Of a DNA stretch of 64,000 bases, positions 36,455-48,954 are shown piece by piece. The notes beneath the pieces were generated by a model. The model saw only the letters and a list, made by a program, of their open reading frames with translations. It was not told the DNA's origin and searched no databases. This DNA is from Aquilaria yunnanensis (Eukaryota > Streptophyta > Magnoliopsida > Malvales > Thymelaeaceae). The number at the start of each line of letters is the position of its first letter. Within the stretch, counting starts at the first letter, position 1. The stretch is taken from assembly GCA_039654915.1 (NCBI GenBank), contig CM077599.1, positions 83,854,001 through 83,918,000 of the forward strand, in the 5' to 3' direction. The translations under genes and the position numbers were made by a program.

Positions 36455-36645
36455 CCTAGAGCAAAAACACAGTTGGATTGGTCCAAGCGTTACAATTGCT
36501 CGAGGATCCAAGCGACCGACTGACAATGGCGGCCCTTGTCCTTATGCTTGACACTTCCTCCGTTGTTTATACCAAATATGGAGCGCTTAGTTGATGCCAA
36601 CCTACCCGTGGATGAAGCATCAGTTACCGACTTGCATCATCGGTA
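36455..36645 (+). pseudogene. RLK3: collapsed kinase remnant
   Basis: [15 protein letters not shown] (the start of the catalytic exon) is joined directly to sequence like the last exon (a shifted form of PSDRPTMAALVLML, then VDEASVTDLHHR and a stop at about 36645). Everything between has been lost. It looks like a deleted neighbour of RLK2 and shows the locus was once a tandem kinase array. Confidence 0.72.
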
Positions 36646-37460
36646 GATTCTTTTTGTTTTAGCTCCAAAGCCCATGGTTAAAACTAATAAGTTGTGTCCA
36701 ATCTCCCAAGTCCACTTCATTGTATTTACTTCAACACAACACAAAAAGGTAAACATGCTCTATATAAGATAACTTTGTCTTGCGGGGCTTTGACGAGGGG
36801 ACAACATCACTAGGAATGAGGTCACATTGCTCCATGGGCAAATGTTCTGTCAAGAGGGTGGGGTGGATTTCAAAGGCCCTTGTAGTGTCTTCGTCTTGGT
36901 CATTTCTCGTATCATTGTCACAAGCCATTCTGTCAGGAGTTAGAACCATGAATCACCATGGAAAATGGATATAAGAAAGAAGCAAAAATAGGGTTAAGGT
37001 TAACTTAATTTTGGGGAATTGGACGAGCATGAAACACGTTCTGGAGAACTGATTCTCCGACTCATAATCAGACATTTTGTTATGCAGCCGAAGGAAAACA
37101 GGTGGGTTGCATGATGGAGAAAAGCTATCTTTCAATAAGATGTAGGATTATCTATCCCCTGTGTTAATAGGTAGCATCTTGCTACAAGCTAGATTATCGT
37201 GTATTCTCTTATTGGTCCCAAAGGTTCTTCAGTACAATATTATAGTTGTTTTTGGCATGAGGGTTCACTAATCAAACAATTTCTAGTACAATTTGGAGAC
37301 GCAGGCACTTCTGCAAAATCCAGAATACCTAGAAACACTTAACCAGATGGTAATAATACTATTAGACAAACCTTCACTTCCGCTCTTTTCAAGCTAAAAC
37401 ATAAATGGTTCGTGGTCTGGTCATCTAAACGCTGTAGTAGTCAGCAAGCACCTGTAGCCT
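36646..37460. other. Between RLK3 and the LpxD gene
   Basis: No gene recognised. The part next to 37460 should contain the LpxD 3' untranslated region on the minus strand. Frames at 36731-36974 and 36953-37135 overlap one another on opposite strands and show no motif. Confidence 0.4.
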
Positions 37461-40345
37461 TTACGATTTCCCCTTCTTTGAAAACCGACTTTGGTTTACC
37501 ACTTGTCTTCTCCACAAACGAATTGGGACCTATAAAGTAGAACCACAGTTTAAGTTTGCCCATGTCAATTGACTCAATTCGAGTAAAAAAGGTGGTAAAT
37601 AAGGCGATATCCACAACAAAAATTATAAATAAATGCTCCTTACAGCAGGGAAACCACCATAATCTCCAGGCTCACTGATGTCCTTTGTGACACGGCTAGT
37701 AGCTGCTAATCGAACCTGCAAATGTTTGTCAACTAACACAATACTCAAAATCCTTCAATGCAGCGTGGCAAACTGATTTCAAAACTTGCTTATTTTCAAT
37801 TTTACTTCTTTTTTGTCCGTAACAAATGCCATTTGAAAGCAATACCGTATTTCTTAAATAATCACTTCAATCATAGAATATTTTTTTTATAATCATTTTC
37901 TCCTTACTAAGATTAACAAAGAAAAAGAAAAATCAATAGAAAATAATTGCTTTTTGAAAAAAAAAAAAACAAGTTTTAGAAGTGGTTTTTTGGCTCATTA
38001 AAGTGTAAGGTTTCAATAAGCGTACAAGTTGAGGAAATAATCATTATATATAAAATAATTACTAATAATCATTTGTTAATAATCTTCAGCAAATACATGC
38101 TTAGATTGCCACAATTATAATTACATAACTGCACTGCTTAACTTCCGAAAATGAATTCATTTAGGTTCTACACAAAAGAACACACACAAAATGAAAGAAC
38201 AAATGCACTACATTCCCAGTTTAGACAAGCAGTTCTATCCTCTAAATCAGACCTGTACAGTTTCATCATTTGTTTTCCATTTTTCAACAAACCATATCTC
38301 TCCCACTCATCCCATTGGTTGCTCAGTGCTGCATTGTGTTTAGAACTTGCAATTTTGTTTTGTCATAACCAAGGACAAATTAAGGACATACCTTTGACGT
38401 TATAGTAACATGGTCACGAATTGCTACTCTTCTGCCTAGGGTCACATAGTCTCCCATCCTGAAGCATGTCCAAGAACAAATAGGTCAAACTCACATGAAC
38501 TTTAGAAACTTCTGCAAGTTTACAGAATGAATGCGAAACACTGATTAGGAAGGTTACAAATAACAAAAAGATAAAGAAAGAAAAACATACGTTACTGAAC
38601 CCGCAATCCCAACTTGTCCACATAGCATGCAACTATTTCCAATTATTACATTGTGACCAATCTGTGAGCAGCAAACATGTGAGATTATACTGTAGAATAC
38701 GCAAAGCAATATGTTAGTTGACTGCCCACATATCCACTCATGTGTGTGTGTGTTGGTTGATTGAAAGCCAGTTTTAACAGCAGGGCAAGAAAACAGGCCA
38801 CCTGAACTAAATTATCTATTTTTGAATGGTCTCCAATGACAGTCTCTCTCCAACTGCATGAAAAACAGACACTTCACTGATTCTTGAAGATTGACAATTA
38901 GCTCTTTGATACTCGTTAAAAAAGAAAGCAGATACATTCAAGTTTCTGTATAAAATATCTAGAGCAAACACGTGACTGACCTGCCCCTGTCAATGCATGT
39001 ATTTGCTCCAATCTCCACATGGCTCCCAATCCTAGCAATCAATGTCTGATGTAACCAATATAACAATGACACAGAAACAATAAACTATTTTCTTTGAACA
39101 AGTTTTATTATGTGCCTGATGGACAACCACAAATCCAACCCCACCCCACCCCCCCCCCCCCCCCCCCCCCAAAAAAAAAGAAAAAAAAGAAAAAGAAAAA
39201 TCCAACAAATCAGCGGCCGAATGCATTGGTCTCATGTATCCAAGACATAAAAACGTTTCCAGCAATGTTTTGTTATGTTCCTTAGCAACTAGATGATGAA
39301 TGATTAATACATTAACATCTAGTAGAGTTGAATATGCCCATAGCAAAGAAAATGCAACAGTATGCAATCAAGCAAGCAGTTTATTGGCATTAAAATAAGA
39401 AAAGAGACAAGGAATTCCTACAATCTAGAAACATCACCAACCTGAGGTTTCTTAATCATCTTCCCTTGCTCATCAACAAAGAAGCCAAATCCTACAGGTT
39501 AACAAAATAAACTTACTTTGTGTCAGTCACTAAATTCAACCATCAATTACATCTTTAACAATAGCTCCCATAACAGAGAAAGGCCTAAAAAGTGCTAAGC
39601 CTACACCCTAGTAATATATTGCGCCACTCTTTATTGTAACAAACATGAAACTGGGGTTGTTGGAGCTGCAAGAAAGTGGATATCGAAGGACAGAATATTA
39701 ATCTGAAGTTCATGAGCTGAGATGAACATACTTGAATCAAAATTCAAAATCAACTACCCATACCATCTTGGCCGATGCAAACTCCACTGTGGACAACACA
39801 TGAATTGCCTATGATGCAATTTTTGAGTGCCTCATTATATCTGAAGATAAACAGATGGGCTTTATTAAAAGGTTACATGCAGTCAAGAACAGAATACTTA
39901 AAATGAGCAAACAAACTTCACAAACAAATGGTTAAGCAAACCCAAGTAACGCAAGATAGGCATTGAATCTGCAGACTAGGTGATAAAGTTTTAAAGATTC
40001 AAGATTTAGATAAGCTTAGGGTATGATGTATGAACTGACACTTGCAACGTATCCTCAAACATATAGCTAAAGGGAAACATACACGAATGGTTACAGAAGA
40101 ATGCAAACACAGACAGTCCGCTCAGGGAGCAGCAGCAACTAAGCTGTTACGAAGCTCGTAAGCCAGCAGAACCAAAAGACATACCCGATTTGTGTGAATG
40201 AACCAATCTCAACAAAAGGACCAAGGACGGCTCCTGAACCAACATGGACTTCCGGACCAAGAGAGCACTTGGAATGAACAACTGCACCGACCTCAAGTAC
40301 CGCACTTGGATCAACTGTAGCTGACCTATGGAACAATCCACTACC

Positions 40346-40350
40346 GTTTT
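40346..40350. repeat. Target-site duplication of the solo LTR, left copy
   Basis: GTTTT directly before the LTR start (TGTGACAG); the same GTTTT follows the LTR end at 42884-42888. Confidence 0.9.
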
Positions 40351-42883
40351 TGTGACAGCTCTCCTAGTCAATTAATCAAGTAAGTGTTTATTTACTTTGA
40401 TTAAGTGTTTATGAAATTAAGTACCTCAAATTAGCGCCTTGTTAAGCAAGTAACATAAGCTTAATTAAGTTAAGTGAGTTCCTAAGTGTGATTTGGCATA
40501 GTTAAGTCAAGACCATTAGTTGTTCTAGCTTTTAGAATCATCCTAGTAAGTTTTGACAACTTGTGGCACTAAGTGTTCTTTAGAGCCATTTAGAACTTAA
40601 GTGGCTAAAGTGTTCAAGAAAATTAAGTTTGAGAAGCTTTTAGTACCTTTTAAAACAAAGAAAAGTTAGTTTTGAGAGTGAGTTAGTGACCTATTTGAAG
40701 CTTTTGAGAGTATGAGGACTTAAGTGCAAGGGGAGGGAAGTTGCTTATTAAGCTTATAAACTAAGTTTTCTTCTTCTTCTTCTTCACTTAGCCAATTGTT
40801 CCATGCTCCCAAAATTCGTAGCCCCACTTTCCTCTCAAATTTGGCAGCTCAAACTTCCATTTTCTTGCAAGTTTTCATTGAATTAAGGGTGCCCAAGGTG
40901 TTAGAAAGATCACTAAGCCCCTTTGCTAGTGTTCTTGCTTCATTTGATCTTTGGAGCTTGTTTTGGAATCCAATTTTCGTAGGTAAGCTTCTTGAGATCA
41001 TTTGGTGTGATTATAGGTTGTTTCTAGAGCTAGAAATGGTCTTGGTTTGATTGGTTTGGGTGCCAATTTTCGTTGGTTTTAGACTTGGAACTCAAGGAAG
41101 CTTGTGGAGCTAGAAAAGCTTGTGTTTCATTGCTTGCTTTGTGGCTAAAATTGAGGTAAGGGTTCAAGTAATTAAGCTCAAATAATGCATGGTTTTGTAG
41201 TTTTGTGTGTTGGGATGAATTAGAAACAAGACCCATTAAGTTTGGATTAGAAATGAGAGAGTTTGAGTAGCTTGTGTACAAGAACGACGCTGTCGCATAA
41301 ACCCAGAAAACTGAGTTGGCGACGCGTCGCCAATTCGTCCGTGAATTGGCGCCGCGGCGCCAAGAAGCGAAATTGTGCACAGAGCGTTTGTTCGGCGGCG
41401 CCGCGTCGCCAAAAGCATTTGCTCTTTGGCGCCGCGTCGCCAAGTGTAAAATTGGCCTCGATTTCCGGCCATCCTAAGATCAACTTAGACTCTCGGTTTC
41501 TATCCCTAGGCTATTCTAAGACGTTCCATAGCCTCGGTTGGGTCTAGAATTCGTTCCTAAGGCGGGAATTGTGCATTATTTGGAAGGTAGTCAAGTTGTG
41601 TGGTTAAGTGTAAAAGATTGTGACTTGGTGGCTAAGTAACTCATAGTATTTAAGCTTTTAAATGGATATTAAGGGGATTAAGTGGGTTTTTAGACTCTTT
41701 ATCGGCCATATAGAGTATCAATTACATATGGTTAATAGAGAGAAAAACCTAAGTCGATCCCAACCAAGCCATTTGGTTTGGTAAGTGAGCCACTAGTAGC
41801 ATTTTGAGTTAAACCTTGAGGGTTTGACTAGTTAAACCACATAGGAAGACTACCCTGTACAATAAATTAAGGGTAAAGGCGGGTAAGTTTGAGATAGGTG
41901 ACGACCTACTCTAGAACCCGTAGATGGGACTTAATTGAGGTAAAGTGTCCGGGATACGAGGGCCAGTATCTCAAGTACCTCAGCCGTTTGAGCTCACGGC
42001 AAGAATTAAGGCACTTAAGTGCAGGAAGTCCCAAGTGCATGTGTTGTGTGCATTTCATACCATACATCCATACATTGCATTTTTGGCATTTTGTTGATTG
42101 TTTGTTGTTTGAATTGCATGTTTGATTGCTTGGTTGCCATATTGCATATTTGTTGCATATTTCTTTGCAGGTATTCAAGAAGGGAATCCTTACTGAGTAC
42201 TTTTAAGTACTCATTCCCTTAGTTTTATTGTGCAGGATCTAATCCCGGGCCTAATCACTGAAGTGATAGTTGAGGCCTAAGCTTTCTGTTTTGCAGGTAT
42301 TTTATTGAGAATCCTAGTGATTCTAGTTTCTTGCAGTATAAGTTATGTGCTAACCAAGTTGTGCCTTTACAGTGTAGAGGCTAAGAGTACACAAGAACAA
42401 GGTCTAGTGAAGGGCTACACTTGGAGCTTGGCTTAGCTCAAGGTGGGCTCAAGTAAATGATCTTAGTAGTTAGTAGTAATTTTGTCTCTTGTACATAGTA
42501 CTTGGTGTACTAAGTAAGTTGCCTCTATTGGGATACATTAGGATGTAAATCCATCTTGTTACTTTTGGGTGCATGCTAGAGTTGTAATGTATGCACAAAA
42601 CTGTTACTTGTAGTTAAAGCAACTAGTATTTCAATGACTTGGTACGTTTTCAGTATGTTTTAATGAAATGCTCGAGCAATGTTTTAATTCAAGACTTTAA
42701 AATTTCGGTTGCATTGCCAAGTCAGAAGCATGCATAACTTAATCTGAGTAGGCTAAGTAACTAGTTGCATATAAATTGTTTTAATTTATATTGACGAGTA
42801 ATAGTTAACCAATTGTAACTAGTGGGATTCATTATCCCTAAGAGCCTACAAGATTAGGGGCACTGGGGCCCCGTTCCGCCACA
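40351..42883 (+). mobile_element. Solo LTR of the LARD family, inserted in LpxD exon 2
   Basis: 2533 bp from TGTGACAG to CCGCCACA, alignable along its length with 6634-9291 but much more diverged, with many substitutions and indels. No primer site, interior or second LTR follows, so it is a solo LTR left by recombination between the two LTRs of an element. It keeps the palindrome cluster (41316-41443) and the GAGTACT hairpin (42195-42212). A perfect 5-bp duplication GTTTT flanks it. Confidence 0.95.
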
Positions 42884-42888
42884 GTTTT
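42884..42888. repeat. Target-site duplication of the solo LTR, right copy
   Basis: GTTTT following the LTR end; the pair with 40346-40350 shows where exon 2 was cut. Confidence 0.9.
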
Positions 42889-43267
42889 CCCGTTTAAAAA
42901 ACTCCTGCGCGTCCACCCTACCTCCACTCTCTACTCCTGAAGCTTAAGCCACAAAAATAAAATTCCAATAAATGCCCAATTCTAGTGAATATTTCACATG
43001 GGCATTTCACCAAGCAGGTAGCCTGCGAAGACAACTAAACGTCGACCGATGTAGAAAGCAGTCAGCCGTGAGGGAGAACAACTTACTGGAGTTAACGTTG
43101 TCGAATTGCGGAGGATTTGATCGGAACCTTGAGTATGCAGAGAAATTATAGCAAGTTCCGGCAGCGCGACAAAGCGATCGAGCAACTCCGTTTTGCGGGA
43201 ACGAGTTCTTGGATATTATGAGATCAGACAGACAAGTTAACGATTTTTTTAGACAACCAACTGCCAT

Positions 43268-43470
43268 AACCGCGAATGATTCGAGCAGAAGTAAAGAAAT
43301 GCTCAAATAAACTTTGATGAAGTGATATGTTTGACAATTTGAACGAGACCTGCTGGTGCGGGTAGTTTGGTTATATTCTGATTCTATGCCACCGTCGGAA
43401 GTTAAAAAGCAACAAACGGGAGCAAAATTGTCCCGTCAGCCGTCAGGAAGAAGTTATAAAAGGCTTCGAC
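43268..43470 (-). promoter_or_regulatory. Upstream region of the LpxD gene
   Basis: Moderately GC-rich sequence before the LpxD start on the minus strand. I see no TATA box on that strand that I would defend. Presumed promoter and 5' untranslated region by position only. Confidence 0.35.
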
Positions 43471-44649
43471 AATTCCTCCCGTCCGCCCTGGCAGACGTAC
43501 GCCAGGTACGGAACGCGTAACTCCGTTTTTTTTTTTTCCCCAAATCCAATTATTTTTTAAAATTTTAGAATTAATTAAAAAATAGTTATATTTTTTTCTA
43601 AATATATTTTATGAAAAATTATTTTTGACAGTTTTTCTTTCATATTTTAAGAAACTAAATCAATTACCATTTTTTATTTTTAATATCAAACAATTCTCTT
43701 ATTTTACAGGATCTCTTTTATTATTCATATTGTTGGGATTCAAATTAGTTACAATTTTCTTATGTTTTCACAGTAAAATATTAATATTTTAACTAACACA
43801 CAGACTAAGATAACATAAAAATAAAAAGCAGTGTCTACTTTTTTTATTTGTTATTAGAAATTAGACACCACAGTATGTGACATTGGACATCACCATAGAT
43901 AAAATTAGACACTCTTATAGATTATGTTAGACACTAATACATAGCTTGTTTGCATAAAAATATCAAATGGTTGTCTTTTAAAAAAAAAAATCCTTACCAG
44001 ATTTAGACACTTAACTCATCATACTAGACATTCAACCACTATAATCAGACATTTGGATACTTCAATCCAACACTTGAGATACCATACTCAAACTAGTAGA
44101 CTAGAAACCTTTTTACCATATTTCGACATTTAAACTATTAAACTAAACATTAAACCACAACATTTAGGTAGTTGGACATTGCAAAATTTTAATAAAAAAA
44201 ATGGAGTTAGATACCTTGTACTTAGAATAAAAATCAATGATTCCATGTCATTTTTTATATATAAGATATCTAATTCTATGATAAAATGTCCAACTATATC
44301 TATATTGTGTTTAGTTTATATAAAATATATTTAAGTTCATGTACAAGTAAACAAAATACAACCATGTAGGAAGCTATAAAAATATGACATAATTTTTCTG
44401 TTAAATATCTTTTAAAATAACATAACTACTCTCAATTAAAGGTAAAATTTGAATAATTAAAGTATTTTATCCTAGTCATTAGGAAAACAACTTGCAGACA
44501 TTTGCATACTAGAAGTAGATACTCAAACACCAGACGCAGACACTAGCAACCCAGTTTCAGACACTCTAAGGTAGACACTATTTATCTATGGTTAGACACT
44601 AATAGTGTTACTTTTTTCATCAGTGGCGGTTGTTCGCCCTGGCGGACAG
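43471..44649. repeat. AGACAC-repeat region bounded by GTCCGCC/GGCGGAC
   Basis: An AT-rich stretch holds about 13 scattered copies of (T/C/G)AGACA(C/T)T, for example near 43863, 43908, 43928, 44001, 44494, 44525, 44550, 44568 and 44592. The left edge has GTCCGCCCTGGCAGAC (about 43479) and the right edge GCCCTGGCGGACAG (about 44636), which could be short inverted ends. Repeated short words near ends are a DNA-transposon habit, but I see no target duplication and no coding, so the class is open. Confidence 0.45.
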
Positions 44650-45150
44650 TATCATATCTCAACGGTTTTGGAATAATGTTGTCAAAATATAAAAAAGGAA
44701 TTTAGAACCAAAGTTAGTGCAGAATATAAGTGGAATCAGACGAATAGTAGGTTCATTGTGTTTGACTTGAAATTTTTATCGAGTTTAATATTTTGATTAT
44801 GTTTTGATTAAAAAGAATATGAACAAGTCAAAGTGAGTTTTTAAACAATCAAACTCGAGCTATTTATTTAAATTAAGAAACAAAACTAAAATCTTATTGA
44901 GCCAAGCTGATTGATAAGAAAATTGAGTTTGGTTTGACTTTCGTATTAAGTTTAAAATTTTGTTCATACTTGACTTCATAACAGTTGGCATAAACGAGAT
45001 CTAAATTGAGTGGAACTTGAGCTAGGTTCAACCTATTTGTTCATTATCCACCCAACACAAAGTATGTTCCTCCAAAAGTCCCGTTGACTAGTTTGCACCA
45101 CTTTATGATACATATTACTCTTTTCTTAATTCATTTATTTAAGTACATGT
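44650..45150. other. AT-rich intergenic sequence
   Basis: No open frame, repeat or motif that I can support. Confidence 0.4.
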
Positions 45151-47460
45151 TAGAGATTTTTTGTTTTAAATAAAAAAAAGTTTATTAAAAGAATATGATG
45201 ATTACAACAGGTATGACCATCAATTTTACTACACAGGAACGATAATAGCCTTATGAACTCATAAAGCAAATTAAAAAAAAAAAGCAAAAAAGACAAATAG
45301 AGAGCAGTAATGTAATAGCCTGCAAAAAGATTCAGCCTAAAGACCAAATGACCATAGGTGAATAATGAGTAACACCCTCCTCTACTAGTCTATCCACCTC
45401 AGCATTCATCTCCCTTGAAACATGTAAGATGTGGCAATTCAAGCAAGACAAAATAATGTCAATCTCCAATAAGAAATGCCCCATTCTCCATGGTATGGAA
45501 CCAGAATTTAACAACCAAGTAACTACATTTTTGGAATCACTTTGAATCCAAACCTTAGTGAACTTTAACTGCTATTTATTGTTTACTAAGTGAAAACCCT
45601 TACGAATAGCCAAAGCTTTGGCAATATTTGAATTGCCAATGCCCACTGGGTTAGAGAAGATAGCATGCACTATACTTAAAAGGCACGTAAAATGCCTTTA
45701 ATTACTGCTAGACCTGGCTCACCTTTGTTAAAACCAATGACATTGAACTTTAGTTAAGAACAACAGGAGCAGACTAGCAGCAAGAGGGTTGACGCTTATT
45801 ATTTTGCTTTGAGATACTCACACAATCAATGTGGAGAAAAAAGTCTAAAACTAAAAAGAATAGTTATGCCATGCTGCCTTGAGTCCAGAATCCAACCTTA
45901 ACAAGCATAGAACCTATGCCATGTTGGACGTTTTGTTATCAAAAACCCTCTCATTCTTGACTTGCCAAACAAAACAAATAGCGGCGAAGAAGGCCATAAT
46001 CCAAACTTCTTTAGAGTGAAAAAATACAACAAAATCAATCCACCACAAATAAAGAGATCCAACATCACAACAAGTAGCCCAAGACACATTCCAACAAACA
46101 CAGCAACTTATTTATCAAATCTGCAATAAAAAGACAGTGATAATAGAAATGATCAACTGATGCAAGGGACTCAAAACAGAAGGGCCAATTAGCCTGGTTT
46201 TCAGGAATGATTTACCTTCTCTAAAGGGATTCCCTAGTTGAGATTTTATACTGCAGAAGTTGCCAGTAAAAAACCATTACATTAGGTGGAGCTTTGTGAT
46301 TCCACATTGAGTTACTTACAAATAGACGCCTCTTAACTACCTTATAAAAGGATTTTTGAAGAGTGATTGCCAACAGACTCAAAGATCCAAACTAATTTTT
46401 CATGAGATGTAACTGCCAAAACTTTAGAATTCAAAATAGCTAAAAGGCAATTGAAAAAATCCATTTCCCAATTGAATAGATATCTTCTCAGTTGTATATT
46501 CCATCTCCAAATGCCATCTTCCCAATTTCCAAAATCTGATATAAGTCTAGCTTTCCTTGTAAATTCATTTTTCAATATGCTTAAAATTCTTCGAAATTCA
46601 TCTTTCAATATGTTTCCCTATATCCAATCATCTTCAAAAAATATTGTTTTTTTTATCCATCTCCTACCAAGTGCAACATAACCTTTTTTGCTACTTCTCT
46701 ACAGATTCCTGAAGGTAGTGAGATTTGTATTATTCTTTTTCAATCGGAGAGACAAAGTGTATCCTTAGAATTCGAAAAGATAAGCTGAATTTTGATCAGC
46801 TATATTTTTCATCAGTGAGTCCGCTCTAGAGCACTTTCTTCCCATTACCATACATCTAGAGCCATTTGCAAAGAAGATTGGTGTTTCTGAGTTGAATGCC
46901 GCCAATGGCAAGACCTACATAATTTTTGCCTTTTGAGATCGTATACCAGTCCACCATTGCAAGCTTCCTTGTGCTAGGTTCGTTACCCCAAAAGAAATTT
47001 TCTCCAACTCCTTTACAACACTAGTGGAAACCTGAAATAAAGACAAAAAAACAAAAAGTAAAGAGACAGACTATCAAACACTGCCTTGATTAATGCAACC
47101 CATCCTACTCTCAAAATGAAAGATGGTTTCCATTGGACAAGACACACTCTACACTTTTCAATGATAGGCTCCCACACTAATGTAGACAAAAGGATTAGCC
47201 ATTGTTGAAAAACCTAGAAAATTAAAAGGGAGATAATGAGACGAACATTCGATCTCCTTACCCCCAAGAATCTACTATCTCCTTATGTGATGCTTTAATT
47301 AATTTAGAGCAGCACATAACTCTTTTAACAACTTTAAGAGTTTCCAGATTTACTTCACAAAATATTAGTGTATCATTAGTAAATTGAAGATGGGGTAATG
47401 ACATGGTATGTTCCTTCCCAAATATTGATCAATAGGTACACAAAGTTTGGGAAATAATTA
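45151..47460 (-). pseudogene. Second LINE remnant: RT end, zf-RVT and RNase H
   Basis: On the minus strand: LQFTNDTLIFC near 47360 (YADD box as FTND, so catalytically dead), WVALIKAVFDSL near 47080, a zf-RVT-like region with RLISDFGNWEDGIW (46342-46608; plant LINEs typically read GRWENDRW), a frame at 45898-46101 with a shifted VFFHSKEVW-type segment, and an RNase H-like tail (45332-45514, PWRMGHFLLEIDIILSC and VSREMNAEVDRLVEEG). Frames are broken by stops throughout. It is 5'-truncated, as LINE insertions often are. Confidence 0.78.
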
Positions 47461-48341
47461 TTCTTCTTGCCATTGTGACATCTAAATTAAACTAGTACCC
47501 AAAAGTTGTAGATATCTAATCTTTTCACTAAACAGTGTCCATGCAACACATATTCAGGAGGCATATAGCCACCAAAAACAATCAAAACAAGTACCTAAGA
47601 ATACTTGTTATCACAAGTATAATTAAGCATGTTGGATAATGTAGATGCATAGAAACTCACAAGGTACCAACTATTTTGCTTGTGTTCCCATGAGTTTAAT
47701 CCATTATTTTTATGATTCAATTAATTTAGATTATAAAAAAATCTAATTTAAACTCTCCATTAATTATTCTATACAATAATTTTTTTAAAAAAATTAATGG
47801 GCAATTGAAATTATTAGTTTTATTTATTTACATGGCAACCTTTTTATCTAACGAATTCCATCTATAAGACTGAGATGAAATCTTTATATTTTAGGTTAAA
47901 AATAAAAGAGAACAGTAAATAGGGTTAAGTATCAAATTAAAACAATAATTAAATGTTATAGCTTGTCTATAAAATTGACCTTAGTTCTCATAATTAATCA
48001 ATGAGTGAGTTTATCTTTAAGTTAATATTTAGGTAGTATAAATTAATTTGTCCGTTGTGTTAAATATCATTTATCGTTTTAGTTTCATCCCTAATCACAA
48101 GGTTGTTTGTAATAAATCCCCAATCTTGAAAAATGTTCCAGCCCGATCTTTTTTTTATACAAAGCATCATGTTGGATGAAAACAACATGTTAGTACAAGT
48201 TCAATGACCATTATAGAAAAGTAGTACACGTCAACTATTATCAACCACATGTAAAATAGAGGGAAAAATAAGGGGAAAAAAAAACTAACAACAAAATACC
48301 CGAAATTTGGCACTGCCCACCCTCATTTTTCTTCACATTCT
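47461..48341. other. AT-rich intergenic sequence
   Basis: Nothing recognised on either strand. Confidence 0.4.
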
Positions 48342-48933
48342 TCATAGATTCATAATATTCCACTTCGTGTCCAAAATCAAATCATACTTAGCCAGGCACA
48401 GCAGAATCTGTGACAAATTCACCCTTTCCAGCAACGATGCAACATCTCTCATCGGCCAAGTTATGGGATAAACTTTCATGCTTCCACTTGCAGCGCCAAC
48501 CGCCAGTCGCCCATCTCTTGTTTGCATCCCCACTACCCCTAGTAGAGCTATAAATCCTTGAATTCCTATCACCAACTTCACAAGCCTTAATATATCACAT
48601 GTCCTTGCAACTCAGTAATTCAGTAATGCATGACACCATGCAACCCAAAATCGCTTTGCTCCCCCAACACCCAATGTCAATAATGCTTCCAATAAACCCC
48701 AAAACATGCGCCTTTGCCTTGGAAGCTTCACCCATCACCAACTTCCCTAAACGAGGCCACGACTTCCTCAATTGCCTCTCATCCAACTCTTTTCCAATAT
48801 GAGAATTAACATGTCCCCAATCACAGCGGCCAAACACATTCAAGGGCTTAGCAAGGAACAAAGCCCCAGGGAGATGGAGCAGGAGCAGGTTATTAATATG
48901 TATAAACTTACAATCAATAATAGACACCATCAA
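48342..48933 (-). pseudogene. Unrecognised coding-like remnant
   Basis: Two adjacent minus-strand frames (48595-48933 and 48342-48581) read like one protein with a small break. They contain LPGALFLAKPLNVFGRCDWG, then AHVLGFIGSIIDIGCWGSKA, MVSCITELLSCKDM, and after the break QTRDGRLAVGAASGSMKVYP and LSQILLCLAKYDLILD. Composition (Leu/Ile/Gly-rich, alternating with basic patches) and base content differ from the AT-rich flanks. I do not recognise the family and claim no function. It could be a captured or decayed host gene piece. Confidence 0.45.
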
Positions 48934-48954
48934 ATAATATTACATATTACATAA

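Larger units (their letters stand above)
37461..43267 (-). pseudogene. LPXD: LpxD-type UDP-acylglucosamine N-acyltransferase, exon 2 split by a solo LTR
   Basis: Plant mitochondrial LpxD homologue, of the left-handed beta-helix (hexapeptide) acyltransferases; in bacteria LpxD adds the N-linked acyl chain in lipid A synthesis, and plants keep a nuclear mitochondrial version of the pathway. Exons on the minus strand: 43267-43087 (basic, Ser-rich transit-peptide-like start MAVGCLKKSLTCLSD), 42936-42884 plus 40345-40185 (exon 2, split by the LTR), 39840-39764, 39491-39442, 39045-38981, 38853-38802, 38661-38591, 38458-38392, 37715-37644, 37529-37461 (stop TAA). All introns are GT-AG and all phases agree. 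Without the LTR and one GTTTT copy the exons total 918 nt (305 residues), close to Arabidopsis LpxD. Motifs: [25 protein letters not shown] (catalytic His), GDYGGFPAV. An ATG 13 codons upstream (43306) is also open. Only the LTR breaks it, unless the LTR is spliced out. Confidence 0.93.

Noticed and set aside
39032..39367. Glycine-rich minus-strand frame and its plus-strand partner
   Set aside because: Produced by the C22/A9 run at 39149-39180 inside an LpxD intron.
43007..43185. Extension of LpxD exon 1 past 43087
   Set aside because: A strong donor (GTAAGT at 43086-43081) gives the correct phase with exon 2; the extended frame runs into intron sequence.
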